Shown here: piece after piece, positions 1 to 7,824 of the stretch
Layout: every line of letters starts with the position of its first letter
Numbering within the stretch: position 1 is the first letter of the stretch
Made by a program: the position numbers and the translations under genes
The notes under the pieces: generated by a model
The model's database searches: none
Told to the model about the DNA's origin: nothing
What the model saw: only the letters and a program-made list of their open reading frames with translations
Assembly (NCBI GenBank): GCA_947502885.1
Contig: CANNBP010000002.1
Location: 124,001 to 188,000 of the forward strand
Direction: 5' to 3'
From: an uncultured Aquimarina sp.
GTDB lineage: Bacteria > Bacteroidota > Bacteroidia > Flavobacteriales > Flavobacteriaceae
DNA: 64,000 nt

Positions 1-309
1 AGTTGTTCCGGGAAATGTGTTGCTTCCGGTAAAATTACTAACCATGATGTCATCTAAGTCAAAGGCACCGGCATCTACATTGTCGGCTTTAAGGGTGAGA
101 ACTTCGGTTCCTCCTCCAGATCCTGTTCCAAAAATTTCTGTCCCAAAATGGTCCATATTGTTGCTTACAACTATTTCAGAAATATTAGTTATCGATTTGA
201 AACCTGTGCCTCCAGAATCATTTGCTCCAAGTCCTGTAAAAGTGGTTTGGGCAAATGTTTGGGTAACAGTCAAAAGTAATACGCAAATTTTGAGAATATT
301 GTTATTCAT
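1..309 (-). CDS. Secreted protein, C-terminus outside window
   Basis: The minus strand is open from an ATG at 309 to the window edge (103 codons seen). Residues 1-19 form a signal peptide: Asn/Lys start, hydrophobic core, and cleavage expected at TFA|QTT. The mature part is rich in Gly, Thr, Ser, Asp and Asn, as in surface or secreted beta-rich flavobacterial proteins. Its family cannot be named from this fragment. It lies 98 bases downstream of the methyltransferase-like gene on the same strand, so it may close the tail-collar operon. The plus-strand reading over the same DNA has no signal peptide or recognisable domain. Confidence 0.6.
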   Translation of the reverse strand, partial: MNNNILKICVLLLTVTQTFAQTTFTGLGANDSGGTGFKSITNISEIVVSNNMDHFGTEIFGTGSGGGTEVLTLKADNVDAGAFDLDDIMVSNFTGSNTFPGTT

Positions 310-407
310 ATTAATGTGTTTTATATCAATAGGTATTTGAAAAATAATTAATACTCATAAGTTGTTTTTGAAAATGTGTTTATGAGAAAAATGTTTATGC
401 TTTTAGT

Positions 408-935
408 TTAGTTTTGACATTTCTTTACAAATTGATGTGTCCAAAAGACTAATTCACCATCTTTTTTCAATAGTTTTTTTAATGCTTCTTTTTGGTTGTT
501 TTTTTCTGAGGTATCAGAGAAAATAATATCAAATTTTCGATTTTCGAAAGCTGGATTGAGCTCAATCTGATTCACATCTCCCATAATGATTTCGACAGTA
601 GGGTCTGGGTTTTTTTCTAGGTCTAGAACTTCTTGATATTTTTCTAAAACTGTTAATTTTCCTCCTCTTTCCTTAACTTCGGGTATGATTAATCCTATTC
701 CATATCCAATAGATAAAATTTCATCTCCTTCTTTGATTTTCTTTAAAAAAGGTTGATTAGTGAAATACTCATATTCAGTGTTAGACATGATCAAAGTGTC
801 TCCTTTGCCATTTGGATCTTCATCATTATATAAGATTTCGTATGTGTTTCCAATTTGAGACATCGAGAAGTACTCTTTCCAGTAGTTTGGCATATTGTCT
901 ACTCCAGTAAATGTTATAAACTCTCTTTTTATCAT
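408..935 (-). CDS. Class I SAM-dependent methyltransferase-like protein
   Basis: A 175-residue cytoplasmic protein. Around residues 75-85 it has a Rossmann motif I-like segment (EILSIGYGIG), then an acidic post-I strand (LTVLEKYQEV), VEIIMGDVNQIEL, and a motif IV-like FDIIFSDTSE. The order and spacing fit the short guanidinoacetate/arginine N-methyltransferase-like branch of class I methyltransferases. The substrate is unknown. The second ATG (position 893) has a GGAG about 8 bases upstream and could be the true start. The gene follows two tail-collar genes on the same strand, separated by a perfect inverted repeat. Assignment to the SAM-methyltransferase fold is likely; actual activity is inferred. 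Confidence 0.6.
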   Translation of the reverse strand: MIKREFITFTGVDNMPNYWKEYFSMSQIGNTYEILYNDEDPNGKGDTLIMSNTEYEYFTNQPFLKKIKEGDEILSIGYGIGLIIPEVKERGGKLTVLEKYQEVLDLEKNPDPTVEIIMGDVNQIELNPAFENRKFDIIFSDTSEKNNQKEALKKLLKKDGELVFWTHQFVKKCQN

Positions 936-969
936 ACTCTGTTTTTTTGTTTGAACAAATTCTAATAGA

Positions 970-1017
970 CTATATACATTGAGTACCTTGTTTTTTTAGA
1001 TAGTTCAATGTATATAG
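970..1017. repeat. Perfect 13-bp inverted repeat between collar and methyltransferase genes
   Basis: The arms CTATATACATTGA (970-982) and TCAATGTATATAG (1005-1017) are exact reverse complements around a 22-base loop. The element sits just past the stop of the collar gene and 35-82 bases upstream of the methyltransferase-like start. No U-run follows the second arm on the minus strand, so a simple terminator is unlikely. It could be an mRNA stem-loop or an operator. Confidence 0.55.
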
Positions 1018-1031
1018 CTGTTGATTGAATG

Positions 1032-1595
1032 TTAACTTCTTGAGGGAAAAACTCCTTGTAAACAGATGATGTAGTAAATACTTAAAAAAGGTTGCATGTT
1101 TGTGTGATCAAGATTTCCTCCAGTATTTCCTAGGGTTACATTTACCCCATTCTCAGCCATGTAAACGTCTGGTTTGCCATTGTATAAATTTGCTGGTACA
1201 GTCGATGATCGGTCTATTTGTACGGTTCCTATGGCGGGATAGTTATTAAGAGGATCGCTCGTTGTTCCTTGCTCAAGAGAAGCTTTTATTTTACCGGATG
1301 CCACATGATTGTGACTTGGTATTTGAGTTGAGTTGAGTACTACATATTCTACACCTCCTTTTTGTCCTTCTCGATATGATGATAGACCTGGTCCACGTCC
1401 TGGACCGACAGGTACTCGTCCTCTTAGATCAGGTAGACCAAAAGTGGTTCTTCCATCACCACCATAAATAGTGCCTATAATAGAAAATAATGCTTGATTA
1501 GAGTTTATAGATAATAGTTGTCCTTCGCAAAGTGCCCATGTTCTTGGAGCAAAGTTGCCCGCAAACATGCGAACTTCTCCTATAGTGCCTTCCAT
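1032..1595 (-). CDS. Phage tail collar domain protein (microcystin-dependent-protein-like), copy 1
   Basis: A 187-residue protein with the tail-collar domain at residues 5-65: it opens with MEGTIGEVR, followed by FAPRTWALCEGQLL, FSIIGTIYGGDGRTTF and LPDLRGRVPVGPG. The C-terminal half has the usual IPSHNH segment and ends in QPFLSIYYIICLQGVFPSRS. Bacteroidetes carry such proteins in small non-phage clusters annotated as tail proteins or microcystin-dependent (Mdp-type) proteins. Their role is unknown, and trimeric fibre-like assembly is inferred from phage collars. No other phage structural gene lies nearby. The close paralogue at 1653-2219 shows this is a tandem duplication. Confidence 0.85.
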   Translation of the reverse strand: MEGTIGEVRMFAGNFAPRTWALCEGQLLSINSNQALFSIIGTIYGGDGRTTFGLPDLRGRVPVGPGRGPGLSSYREGQKGGVEYVVLNSTQIPSHNHVASGKIKASLEQGTTSDPLNNYPAIGTVQIDRSSTVPANLYNGKPDVYMAENGVNVTLGNTGGNLDHTNMQPFLSIYYIICLQGVFPSRS

Positions 1596-1652
1596 AATGT
1601 TTTAGTTTTAAGATTGGATATTACTTTAAGTTTGATAATATGATTCGACCTT

Positions 1653-2219
1653 TTAGCTTCTGCTAGGAAAAGTCCCTTGCAAGCAAATGATGTAATAGGT
1701 GCTTAAATAGGGTTGTCTGTTTTCGTGACTTTGATTTCCTCCTGTGTTGCCTGTGGTAACTTGAACTCCATTTGCCGCCATGAATTCATTGGGAGAAGCA
1801 TTGGTGTAAGTTTTTGCTTCAACAGTCGTAGATCTATCAATGTTTACAATACCTTGTGCGAATGTGTTTCCTTGTGGTTCATAAGTTGTACCCTGGATAT
1901 TTGAGGCAAATATTTTTCCTGAGGCGGCGTGACTATGACTCGGTATTTGAGTAGTATTTAAAGTTACGGTTTCTACGCCTCCTTTTTGTCCTTCTCTGTA
2001 TGATGATAAGCCTGGTCCATTTCCTGGTCCAAGAGGTACACGGCCCCTTAGGTCTGGTAGTGCCATTGTTGTTCTTCCATCTCCTCCATAAATGGTTCCG
2101 ATGATTGAGAATAAGGCTGTGTTTTGTGAAATGGGTAATAATTGTCCTTCGCAAAATGCCCATGCTCTTGGTGCAAAATTACCACTGAAAATTCGAACTT
2201 CTCCGATAGTTCCTTCCAT
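1653..2219 (-). CDS. Phage tail collar domain protein (microcystin-dependent-protein-like), copy 2
   Basis: A 188-residue paralogue of the protein at 1032-1595, matching over its whole length. The N-terminal collar motif (CEGQLLPIS, IYGGDGRTTMALPDLRGR) and the C-terminal STYYIICLQGTFPSRS are shared. The middle, after IPSHSH, is the most divergent part and may be the ligand-facing or assembly-specific section. It starts at the ATG at 2219, 47 bases after the formyltransferase-like gene stops and 57 bases ahead of copy 1, so the three genes probably share a transcript. The bases just upstream of both start codons are nearly identical, so the duplication included the translation leader. Confidence 0.85.
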   Translation of the reverse strand: MEGTIGEVRIFSGNFAPRAWAFCEGQLLPISQNTALFSIIGTIYGGDGRTTMALPDLRGRVPLGPGNGPGLSSYREGQKGGVETVTLNTTQIPSHSHAASGKIFASNIQGTTYEPQGNTFAQGIVNIDRSTTVEAKTYTNASPNEFMAANGVQVTTGNTGGNQSHENRQPYLSTYYIICLQGTFPSRS

Positions 2220-2266
2220 AATGTTTAGGTTTTAAGATTAGATAATTAGTTGTTTAATAGTTATGT

Positions 2267-3232
2267 TTATGCATTGACCATTTTGGTTGAGGTCAATTTT
2301 GTCGTAAATCGGTGTCCTTGCCTTAGGCCAAGGTGTATGTATTTGGTTCCTGATAATTCTCCAGCATCAGAACTGATGATATTAATTTTGATAAGTTTTC
2401 CGTATTTACAGCTTACAAAAAGTCCTTCTTGGGGGTGGGCATGAACAATTTCTCCGGCTGTTTTCCCTAATAATGGGACATGACTATCTACAGGCGAAAC
2501 TTCTACTATTTGGATTGGTGAACCTTGGTAATATGTGGTTGCACCTTTGTATTTTGGATTACAGGCATTAACTAGGTTCTCAATTTGATCAGCGGTTTGG
2601 TTTTCCCAATCAATTGTAGTTTCTTTAGTTGTTGGTCTCTTATTATAGTTGTGGTTTTGTTTTGAAGATTGTGAAATATAATTTTCAGAATTATTTATTA
2701 GCGGAAGAGCTTTTTGTATTGCTTCTTTGAGTAAATAACTCATTTTAGAATTGAGCATGCCAAGTGTTTCGCCGGGTAGAATCGATACTTGATGTGTTAA
2801 TAAAACCTTTCCAGTATCCCAATCTTCGTCAATTTGATGTAATGTGATAGCGGTTTGGTTTTCTCCATTTTTGATTGACCAGAACAAAGGGTCTGGCCCT
2901 CTGTTTTCAGGTAATTTCCCAAAATGAATATTTAAAAAACCATAAAGAGGTATTTGCAAGGCTTCTTTAGGGATTTTTAATGAAAAACCACAAACCAAAA
3001 CCAAGTCTGGTGATTCGTTTTGTAGCCATTCTATAAATTGATTTTTTAAATTATCCTTATTGATGGTGAACGTTTTATAACCTTCTTTTTCAATTGAATT
3101 TTTCCAGAACTCTTGATTTACTTGTGGATTCTTGTGTTCTTGAAAACAAACCGCTTTAAGATAATTTTGTTCTGATAAATAACTGTAAATAGTAATGCTT
3201 GTGGGGAAATTTCCTATAAGTACTATATTCAT
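2267..3232 (-). CDS. Formyltransferase-family protein (Fmt/PurN-like fold)
   Basis: A 321-residue protein resembling methionyl-tRNA formyltransferase, but not the housekeeping enzyme. It starts MNIVLIGNFP, has PDLVLVCGFSLKIP as the central strand, then the active-site segment NIHFGKLPENRGPDPLFW and DEDWDTG. The family catalytic residues are N101, H103 and D139 counting from the ATG at 3232; a TTG five codons earlier is less likely. The C-terminal part resembles the Fmt C-terminal OB-like domain. By family knowledge such proteins move a formyl group from 10-formyl-tetrahydrofolate onto an amine. Here the acceptor may be a sugar, amino acid or peptide. It is the first gene of the tail-collar operon, which is an odd partner. 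Confidence 0.75.
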   Translation of the reverse strand: MNIVLIGNFPTSITIYSYLSEQNYLKAVCFQEHKNPQVNQEFWKNSIEKEGYKTFTINKDNLKNQFIEWLQNESPDLVLVCGFSLKIPKEALQIPLYGFLNIHFGKLPENRGPDPLFWSIKNGENQTAITLHQIDEDWDTGKVLLTHQVSILPGETLGMLNSKMSYLLKEAIQKALPLINNSENYISQSSKQNHNYNKRPTTKETTIDWENQTADQIENLVNACNPKYKGATTYYQGSPIQIVEVSPVDSHVPLLGKTAGEIVHAHPQEGLFVSCKYGKLIKINIISSDAGELSGTKYIHLGLRQGHRFTTKLTSTKMVNA

Positions 3233-3693
3233 ATCTGTTATATTCAATTTGATTGGTTTTTAAATCAATTAATAATCATTTTATATTGACTTGCTTACTG
3301 TTACTCAAAGAAAACAGAAAGTGAAAAATTAATCAATACGTATAATTACTTGAATTTGACAGATGTTTTTACGTAATGAGAAAAAGGAAGTCTTTCGACA
3401 TACCTTTTAGTGCAATTGCTTCGCATTTAGATATACGATTGGAACTGATGTATTATAACATTTGTAGGGGTAGTAATGTTATAGTGTTTTAAATTAGCTC
3501 TTTAAGGATTGTTTTGTTTGAAAAACTTCGAAATAGATTATTTTGAGGTTTTGTAAATATTTTTGTTAGAAATGTGATGCTTCCGACTTGTTAAACCCTT
3601 GTTGAGTAATGCAATTTGTTTTGTGTTATGACATAAATTTAATTAAAAATCATAACATAAATTATATTTAATTAGTTTTTTTTGAGGTATAAC
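3233..3693. other. Intergenic region, no gene recognised
   Basis: About 460 AT-rich bases upstream of the minus-strand formyltransferase operon. I see no coding frame with a recognisable product, no RNA gene and no strong hairpin. The part near 3233-3330 presumably holds the promoter for the tail-collar operon, but no clean TAnnTTTG box was found. Confidence 0.4.
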
Positions 3694-4182
3694 CTATTGA
3701 GAAGCTGAGGTTTTTTGATTGGATATACTTTTCTTAATATGTGTTTGTTTTAAAAACAAGTATTTTTTCTCATAATCAATAACTGCTTTTCCTTTTTTTA
3801 GAACATCAGCGCCTATGATTCCATCTACGGGAGTTGCATTGTGGGCGATTAAAGCGGTGTTGACATGAGTAAGATCGAATAATATGAGAGGTATTTTTTT
3901 GTTGTGCCATTTTCCTATTTGAAGATTATTTTTTTTAGATAGCTGCGTTGTCATATCACTTGCTCCCGCTCCTGCCGCCTTTACTTCGCTGTCTTGTGTG
4001 AAAAGATTGAATTTTTCTACAGCCTCAAATCCAACACAAGAATTAGAAGCGCCTGTGTCTACGATAAAATTACCTTCTATACCATTTAATATAGCTTTGA
4101 TTTCAAAATGATTTGTTTTGGTAAGTGTTAATTTGATTGGGTAATATCCTTTTTGAATTAGGTATTGTCGAAGTGTGCTCAT
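3694..4182 (-). CDS. Retropepsin-like (clan AA) aspartic protease
   Basis: A 162-residue protein with a single-lobe pepsin-type active site: IVDTGAS at residues 40-46 with catalytic D42, and the downstream GIIGADVL motif that completes the fold in clan AA single-domain proteases. One lobe implies an active dimer, as in retroviral and bacterial retropepsin-like enzymes. No signal peptide is evident, so it is probably cytoplasmic; the N-terminus is short and basic. The C-terminus (IKKSISNQKTSASQ) is a polar tail. It is transcribed divergently from tatD across 138 bases. The substrate is unknown. Confidence 0.75.
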   Translation of the reverse strand: MSTLRQYLIQKGYYPIKLTLTKTNHFEIKAILNGIEGNFIVDTGASNSCVGFEAVEKFNLFTQDSEVKAAGAGASDMTTQLSKKNNLQIGKWHNKKIPLILFDLTHVNTALIAHNATPVDGIIGADVLKKGKAVIDYEKKYLFLKQTHIKKSISNQKTSASQ

Positions 4183-4308
4183 GTGTTACGAAAAATAATG
4201 AAGAATGTAAAAGTAGTACAATTAATATGAATAAAAGAAAATAGAATTTTATCCTAGTTGATTTGCTTAGTTATCGAAAAAAATAGAATGGAGACATATA
4301 AAATTTAA

Positions 4309-4316
4309 TACTTTTG
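4309..4316 (+). promoter_or_regulatory. Bacteroidetes -7 box (TACTTTTG) abutting the tatD start
   Basis: TACTTTTG matches the Bacteroidetes -7 consensus TAnnTTTG and ends only four bases before the tatD ATG at 4321. Transcription would be expected to start at or next to the A of the ATG, giving a leaderless mRNA. The -33 region is only weakly matched. Confidence 0.45.
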
Positions 4317-4320
4317 CGGC

Positions 4321-5109
4321 ATGATACTAACCGATACACATACCCATATATACAGTGAAGCGTTTGACGAAGATCAAGATCAAATGATTCAAAGAGCTAT
4401 AGAAAATGGTGTGAAACGTTTTTTTGTTCCTGCAATTGATTCATCATATACTAACGCTATGTATGATGTGGAATCAAAATACCCAGAGCATGTCTTCTTA
4501 ATGATGGGCTTGCATCCAATACATGTTAAAGAAAATTATCAAGAAGAATTAAAGCATGTAGAGGAAGAGCTTAAAAGTCGTTTAGGGAATAACGGTGATA
4601 AAAAATTTTATGCTGTAGGAGAGATTGGTGTTGATTTATATTGGGATAAAAAGTTTCTAGTTGCACAGCAAGAAGCATTTAGATTTCAAATTCAATTAGC
4701 CAAAAAATATAAACTACCAATAGTAATACATTGTCGTGATGCGTTCAAAGAAGTTTTTGAGGTGTTAGAGCAAGAAAAAGGAGAGGATTTGTTTGGTATT
4801 TTTCATTGTTTTACGGGAACAATTGAAGACGCGCATAAGGCGATAGGGTATAATATGAAACTAGGAATAGGAGGGGTGGTTACTTTTAAAAATGGAAAAA
4901 TTGACAAATTTTTAAATGAAATAGCACCAGAGCATATCGTTTTAGAAACCGATGCTCCTTATTTGGCACCAACTCCTTATAGAGGAAAGCGTAATGAAAG
5001 CTCATATTTGGTGAATGTCGTCGAAAAACTTGCTGATATATATCAAATTCCCGTTGAAAAAATGGCAGAAATCACTACACAAAATTCCAAAGATATATTT
5101 GGCATTTAA
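4321..5109 (+). CDS. tatD: TatD family metal-dependent hydrolase
   Basis: A 262-residue TIM-barrel amidohydrolase. It starts MILTDTHTHIYSEAF with the metal-binding DTHTH pair. Further ligands lie in MMGLHPIH, VGEIGVDLYW (Glu), IVIHCRD, GIFHCFTG (His) and VLETDAPYLAP (Asp). TatD proteins are cytoplasmic Mg-dependent 3'-5' exonucleases or D-aminoacyl-type deacylases. Length and all motifs are typical. The start is fixed because the first metal site is at residues 5-9. It is followed after 39 bases by the asparaginase gene and is probably co-transcribed with it. Confidence 0.92.
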   Translation: MILTDTHTHIYSEAFDEDQDQMIQRAIENGVKRFFVPAIDSSYTNAMYDVESKYPEHVFLMMGLHPIHVKENYQEELKHVEEELKSRLGNNGDKKFYAVGEIGVDLYWDKKFLVAQQEAFRFQIQLAKKYKLPIVIHCRDAFKEVFEVLEQEKGEDLFGIFHCFTGTIEDAHKAIGYNMKLGIGGVVTFKNGKIDKFLNEIAPEHIVLETDAPYLAPTPYRGKRNESSYLVNVVEKLADIYQIPVEKMAEITTQNSKDIFGI

Positions 5110-5148
5110 TTAAATAAAAAATGAGATAAATTTTGTTCATTTGCTCTT

Positions 5149-6183
5149 ATGAATGCATCACCAGATATATTACTTATTTATACAGGAGGGACTATCGGAA
5201 TGATTAAAGACTTTGAGACAGGTGCTTTGGTTGCTTTTGATTTTGACGAGTTATTGTTAAATATTCCTGAGTTAAAGCAGTTGGATTGTAATATCACTAC
5301 GACAGGTTATGAAAAACCAATAGACTCATCAGATATGAATGTGGTCTATTGGAAACAACTTGGCGACATTATTAATGATAACTATGAGAAGTATGATGGC
5401 TTTGTTGTTTTGCATGGAAGTGATACAATGTCTTATACTGCTTCGGCTATAAGTTTTATGTTTGAAAATCTGGCAAAACCGATTGTTTTTACGGGTTCTC
5501 AATTACCAATAGGAGATTTAAGAACAGATGCAAAAGAAAATCTTATTACAGCTGTTCAGATTGCGGCACTTCGGGAGAAAGGAAAGCCTGTGATTACTGA
5601 AGTTGGATTGTATTTTGAATATAAGTTGCTACGTGCAAATCGCACATCAAAGGTGAATGCAGAGCATTTTGAAGCTTTTCAGTCACTTAATTATCCTTCT
5701 TTAGTAGAGTCAGGTGTGCATCTTAAAGTTAATACTTCGTTTCTCAATAAGGTAAATAGACGAAAAAAAATGGTCTATCATACGCATTTTGATAACTCTG
5801 TTATTATAGTAAAGATGTTTCCGGGCATTAATGAAGAGATTTTAAAGAGCATTTTTGCTATAGAATCTATAAAAGGAGTCGTTTTAGAAACTTATGGTTC
5901 GGGTAATACTACTACCAAAAAATGGTTTATATCATTGATTTCTGATATGATTGCTAGAGGTATTCCTATAGTAAATGTTACGCAATGTATAGGCGGAAGT
6001 GTCGAAATGGGGAAATATGATACAAGTGTAGCCCTTAAAAAAGCCGGTGTTATCTCAGGAAAAGACATAACAACTGAGGCTGCGGTGGCTAAATTGATGT
6101 ATTTACTAGGAGAAAATTTACCTCTTAAAGTCCTCAAAACCATCTATGAAACCTCGTTAAGAGGTGAAATGTCCGAAAATTAA
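5149..6183 (+). CDS. ansA: Type I L-asparaginase
   Basis: A 344-residue enzyme converting L-asparagine to aspartate and ammonia. The first catalytic threonine is in ILLIYTGGTIGM (about residues 8-19) and the second triad in VLHGSDTMSYTASA (about residues 87-100). PIVFTGSQLPI and the C-terminal GVVLETYGSGN and TQCIGGSVEMG segments are typical of the cytoplasmic bacterial type I enzyme. There is no signal peptide, consistent with AnsA rather than periplasmic AnsB. It is co-directional with tatD. Confidence 0.92.
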   Translation: MNASPDILLIYTGGTIGMIKDFETGALVAFDFDELLLNIPELKQLDCNITTTGYEKPIDSSDMNVVYWKQLGDIINDNYEKYDGFVVLHGSDTMSYTASAISFMFENLAKPIVFTGSQLPIGDLRTDAKENLITAVQIAALREKGKPVITEVGLYFEYKLLRANRTSKVNAEHFEAFQSLNYPSLVESGVHLKVNTSFLNKVNRRKKMVYHTHFDNSVIIVKMFPGINEEILKSIFAIESIKGVVLETYGSGNTTTKKWFISLISDMIARGIPIVNVTQCIGGSVEMGKYDTSVALKKAGVISGKDITTEAAVAKLMYLLGENLPLKVLKTIYETSLRGEMSEN

Positions 6184-6252
6184 CGCCTTAAATTTCACCA
6201 TATAACATTTTTTTTGTTATTTGCCCATCCCTTTTTTTGGGGAAAATTAAAA

Positions 6253-6340
6253 AGAGAGGTGGCCGAGTGGTCGAAGGCGCACGCCTGGAAAGTGTGTATA
6301 CGTCAAAAGCGTATCGAGGGTTCGAATCCCTTCCTCTCTG
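6253..6340 (+). tRNA. tRNA-Ser (anticodon GGA)
   Basis: The acceptor stem AGAGAGG pairs exactly with CCTCTCT and is followed by discriminator G. The D arm is GCC/GGC around GAGTGGTCGAA. The anticodon stem CACGC/GTGTG closes the loop CTGGAAA, giving anticodon GGA (Ser UCC/UCU). A long variable arm near 6297-6315 (class II tRNA) and a T arm with TTCGAAT follow. The 3' CCA is not encoded. Confidence 0.95.
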
Positions 6341-6422
6341 CATTATTATTAATTTTTTAATAATTTTTATATAATTTTTATATCTTTAACCCTTTAACTA
6401 ATTAAAATTAAGAATCAGCGCA

Positions 6423-7226
6423 ATGAAAAGATTATTTTCTATTCTGGCAATCGCAGCAGTTATGACTTTTGCAAATTTACAAGCTTCTACTGCTCCTGCC
6501 CAGTTATTATCGACAAATATGCAATTATTAATTGCTCCTATAACTGCGACAACGACTCAAGAAGAAGCAGTAACCGAAACTAGTGGTGACCTGTCATTTC
6601 ATCAAAACCTTAAAAAACGTTTTATAGAAGGAGGCCCAGAGTTTATGGGAATCGTACTTTTATGTTTGATATTAGGTCTGGCGATTGCAATTGAAAGAAT
6701 TATCTTTTTAAATCTTTCTACTACGAATACTAAGAAATTACAACAAGATGTTGAAGATGCACTTAACAGTGGTGGTGTTGAAGCAGCAAAAGAAGTTTGT
6801 AGAAATACAAAAGGACCTGTTGCATCTATTTACTACCAAGGTTTAGATAGAGCAGACGAAAGTATTGATGCAGCTGAAAAAGCAGTTGTAGCTTACGGTG
6901 GTGTTCAAATGGGACAATTAGAAAAGAATGTATCTTGGGTATCTTTATTTATCGCTCTTGCACCGATGTTAGGTTTCATGGGTACGGTAATTGGTATGAT
7001 CCAGGCATTTGATAAGATTGAAGCAGCTGGAGATATGCAGCCTTCTCTTGTAGCAGGTGGTATTAAAGTAGCACTTCTTACAACAGTATTTGGACTTATT
7101 GTTGCAATTATTCTTCAGATTTTCTATAACTATATTGTTGCTAAAATTGATAGAATTGTGAATGATATGGAGGATGCATCGATTACTTTAATCGATATGT
7201 TGGTAGCTTACAAGAATAAAAAATAA
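6423..7226 (+). CDS. exbB: MotA/TolQ/ExbB proton channel family protein
   Basis: A 267-residue inner-membrane protein. It begins with a signal-like hydrophobic stretch (residues 3-22), followed by a Thr/Glu-rich periplasmic segment and a membrane helix near 73-93 (GIVLLCLILGLAIAIERII). The conserved ExbB/TolQ pair comes next: helix near 175-200 with APMLGFMGTVIGMI, and helix 3 with VALLTTVFGLIVAIILQIFYN. By family knowledge it forms a pentameric stator that couples proton flow to ExbD and TonB. It heads the operon with a 4-TM protein and two ExbD proteins. The N-terminal extension is typical of Bacteroidetes ExbB. Confidence 0.9.
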   Translation: MKRLFSILAIAAVMTFANLQASTAPAQLLSTNMQLLIAPITATTTQEEAVTETSGDLSFHQNLKKRFIEGGPEFMGIVLLCLILGLAIAIERIIFLNLSTTNTKKLQQDVEDALNSGGVEAAKEVCRNTKGPVASIYYQGLDRADESIDAAEKAVVAYGGVQMGQLEKNVSWVSLFIALAPMLGFMGTVIGMIQAFDKIEAAGDMQPSLVAGGIKVALLTTVFGLIVAIILQIFYNYIVAKIDRIVNDMEDASITLIDMLVAYKNKK

Positions 7227-7228
7227 GA

Positions 7229-7263
7229 ACTCTAAGCTTGTGGGCGAATGCCCTCATCTTAGT
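7229..7263 (+). other. Imperfect hairpin between exbB and the next gene
   Basis: GGGC GAAT GCCC forms a tetraloop core, extended by CTAAG/CTTAG and AACT/AGTT with mismatches between. No U-run follows. It may act as an mRNA end or processing point that keeps ExbB expression above that of downstream ExbD; this role is inferred only. Confidence 0.35.
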
Positions 7264-7348
7264 TAATGTATCCAAAAAAAGGATAATTAAATTCTTATTA
7301 TTTAATCGGAATGCGTAAGTAAGTGTTCCACAATTAAAAAATAGACAC

Positions 7349-7822
7349 ATGAAAATTTCTAAAATATTATCATATGTTGTGCTGGGAGTTGGAATCTTAG
7401 GAGGAATTCTCTGGTATGTTATGAGTAGTTCGATAAGTAGCTTGATGAGCGAAAACAGTGTTTCTGAAGCACGAGAATTACCATTTGATATAGCAGAATC
7501 TTCTGTAACTCCATTGTACAGCCTAACATTAATTATTTTTGTCATTACAATTATAGCAACTTTGATTGCTGTATTTTCAACAATGGCAAAGAATCCAAAA
7601 AGTCTTAAAAACACAGCTATCGGTATTGTTGCCTTCTTAATCATTGTAGTATTAGGTTTCGTACTGGCAGATGGAGTAGAAACACCATTAAAAGACGGAG
7701 AAATGCTTTCAGCTAGCGGTTCTAAATGGGTTGGAGCTGGATTGTATACATTCTATGTTCTTGCTGCAGTAGCAGTAGGATTAATGTTTCTTTCTGGAAT
7801 TAAAAAATTAATAGGTAAATAA
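7349..7822 (+). CDS. Four-helix membrane protein of the ExbBD operon
   Basis: A 157-residue protein with four clear membrane helices at about residues 4-27, 52-77, 88-108 and 128-152, and a short polar loop (SSISSLMSENSVSEARELPF) between helices 1 and 2. I do not recognise a named family. It lies between ExbB and ExbD and ends two bases before the next ATG (TAATT-ATG), so it is translated with the ExbD genes. Its position suggests an accessory subunit of the energy-transducing complex; no catalytic residues are visible. Confidence 0.75.
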   Translation: MKISKILSYVVLGVGILGGILWYVMSSSISSLMSENSVSEARELPFDIAESSVTPLYSLTLIIFVITIIATLIAVFSTMAKNPKSLKNTAIGIVAFLIIVVLGFVLADGVETPLKDGEMLSASGSKWVGAGLYTFYVLAAVAVGLMFLSGIKKLIGK

Positions 7823-7824
7823 TT

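Noticed and set aside
17..340. 107-codon plus-strand frame
   Set aside because: It is antisense to a minus-strand frame with a clean signal peptide, and has no protein-like features itself.
408..3232. Prophage remnant because of tail-collar genes
   Set aside because: No capsid, portal, terminase, tail tube or integrase gene is present; collar-domain proteins of this type are common chromosomal genes in Bacteroidetes.
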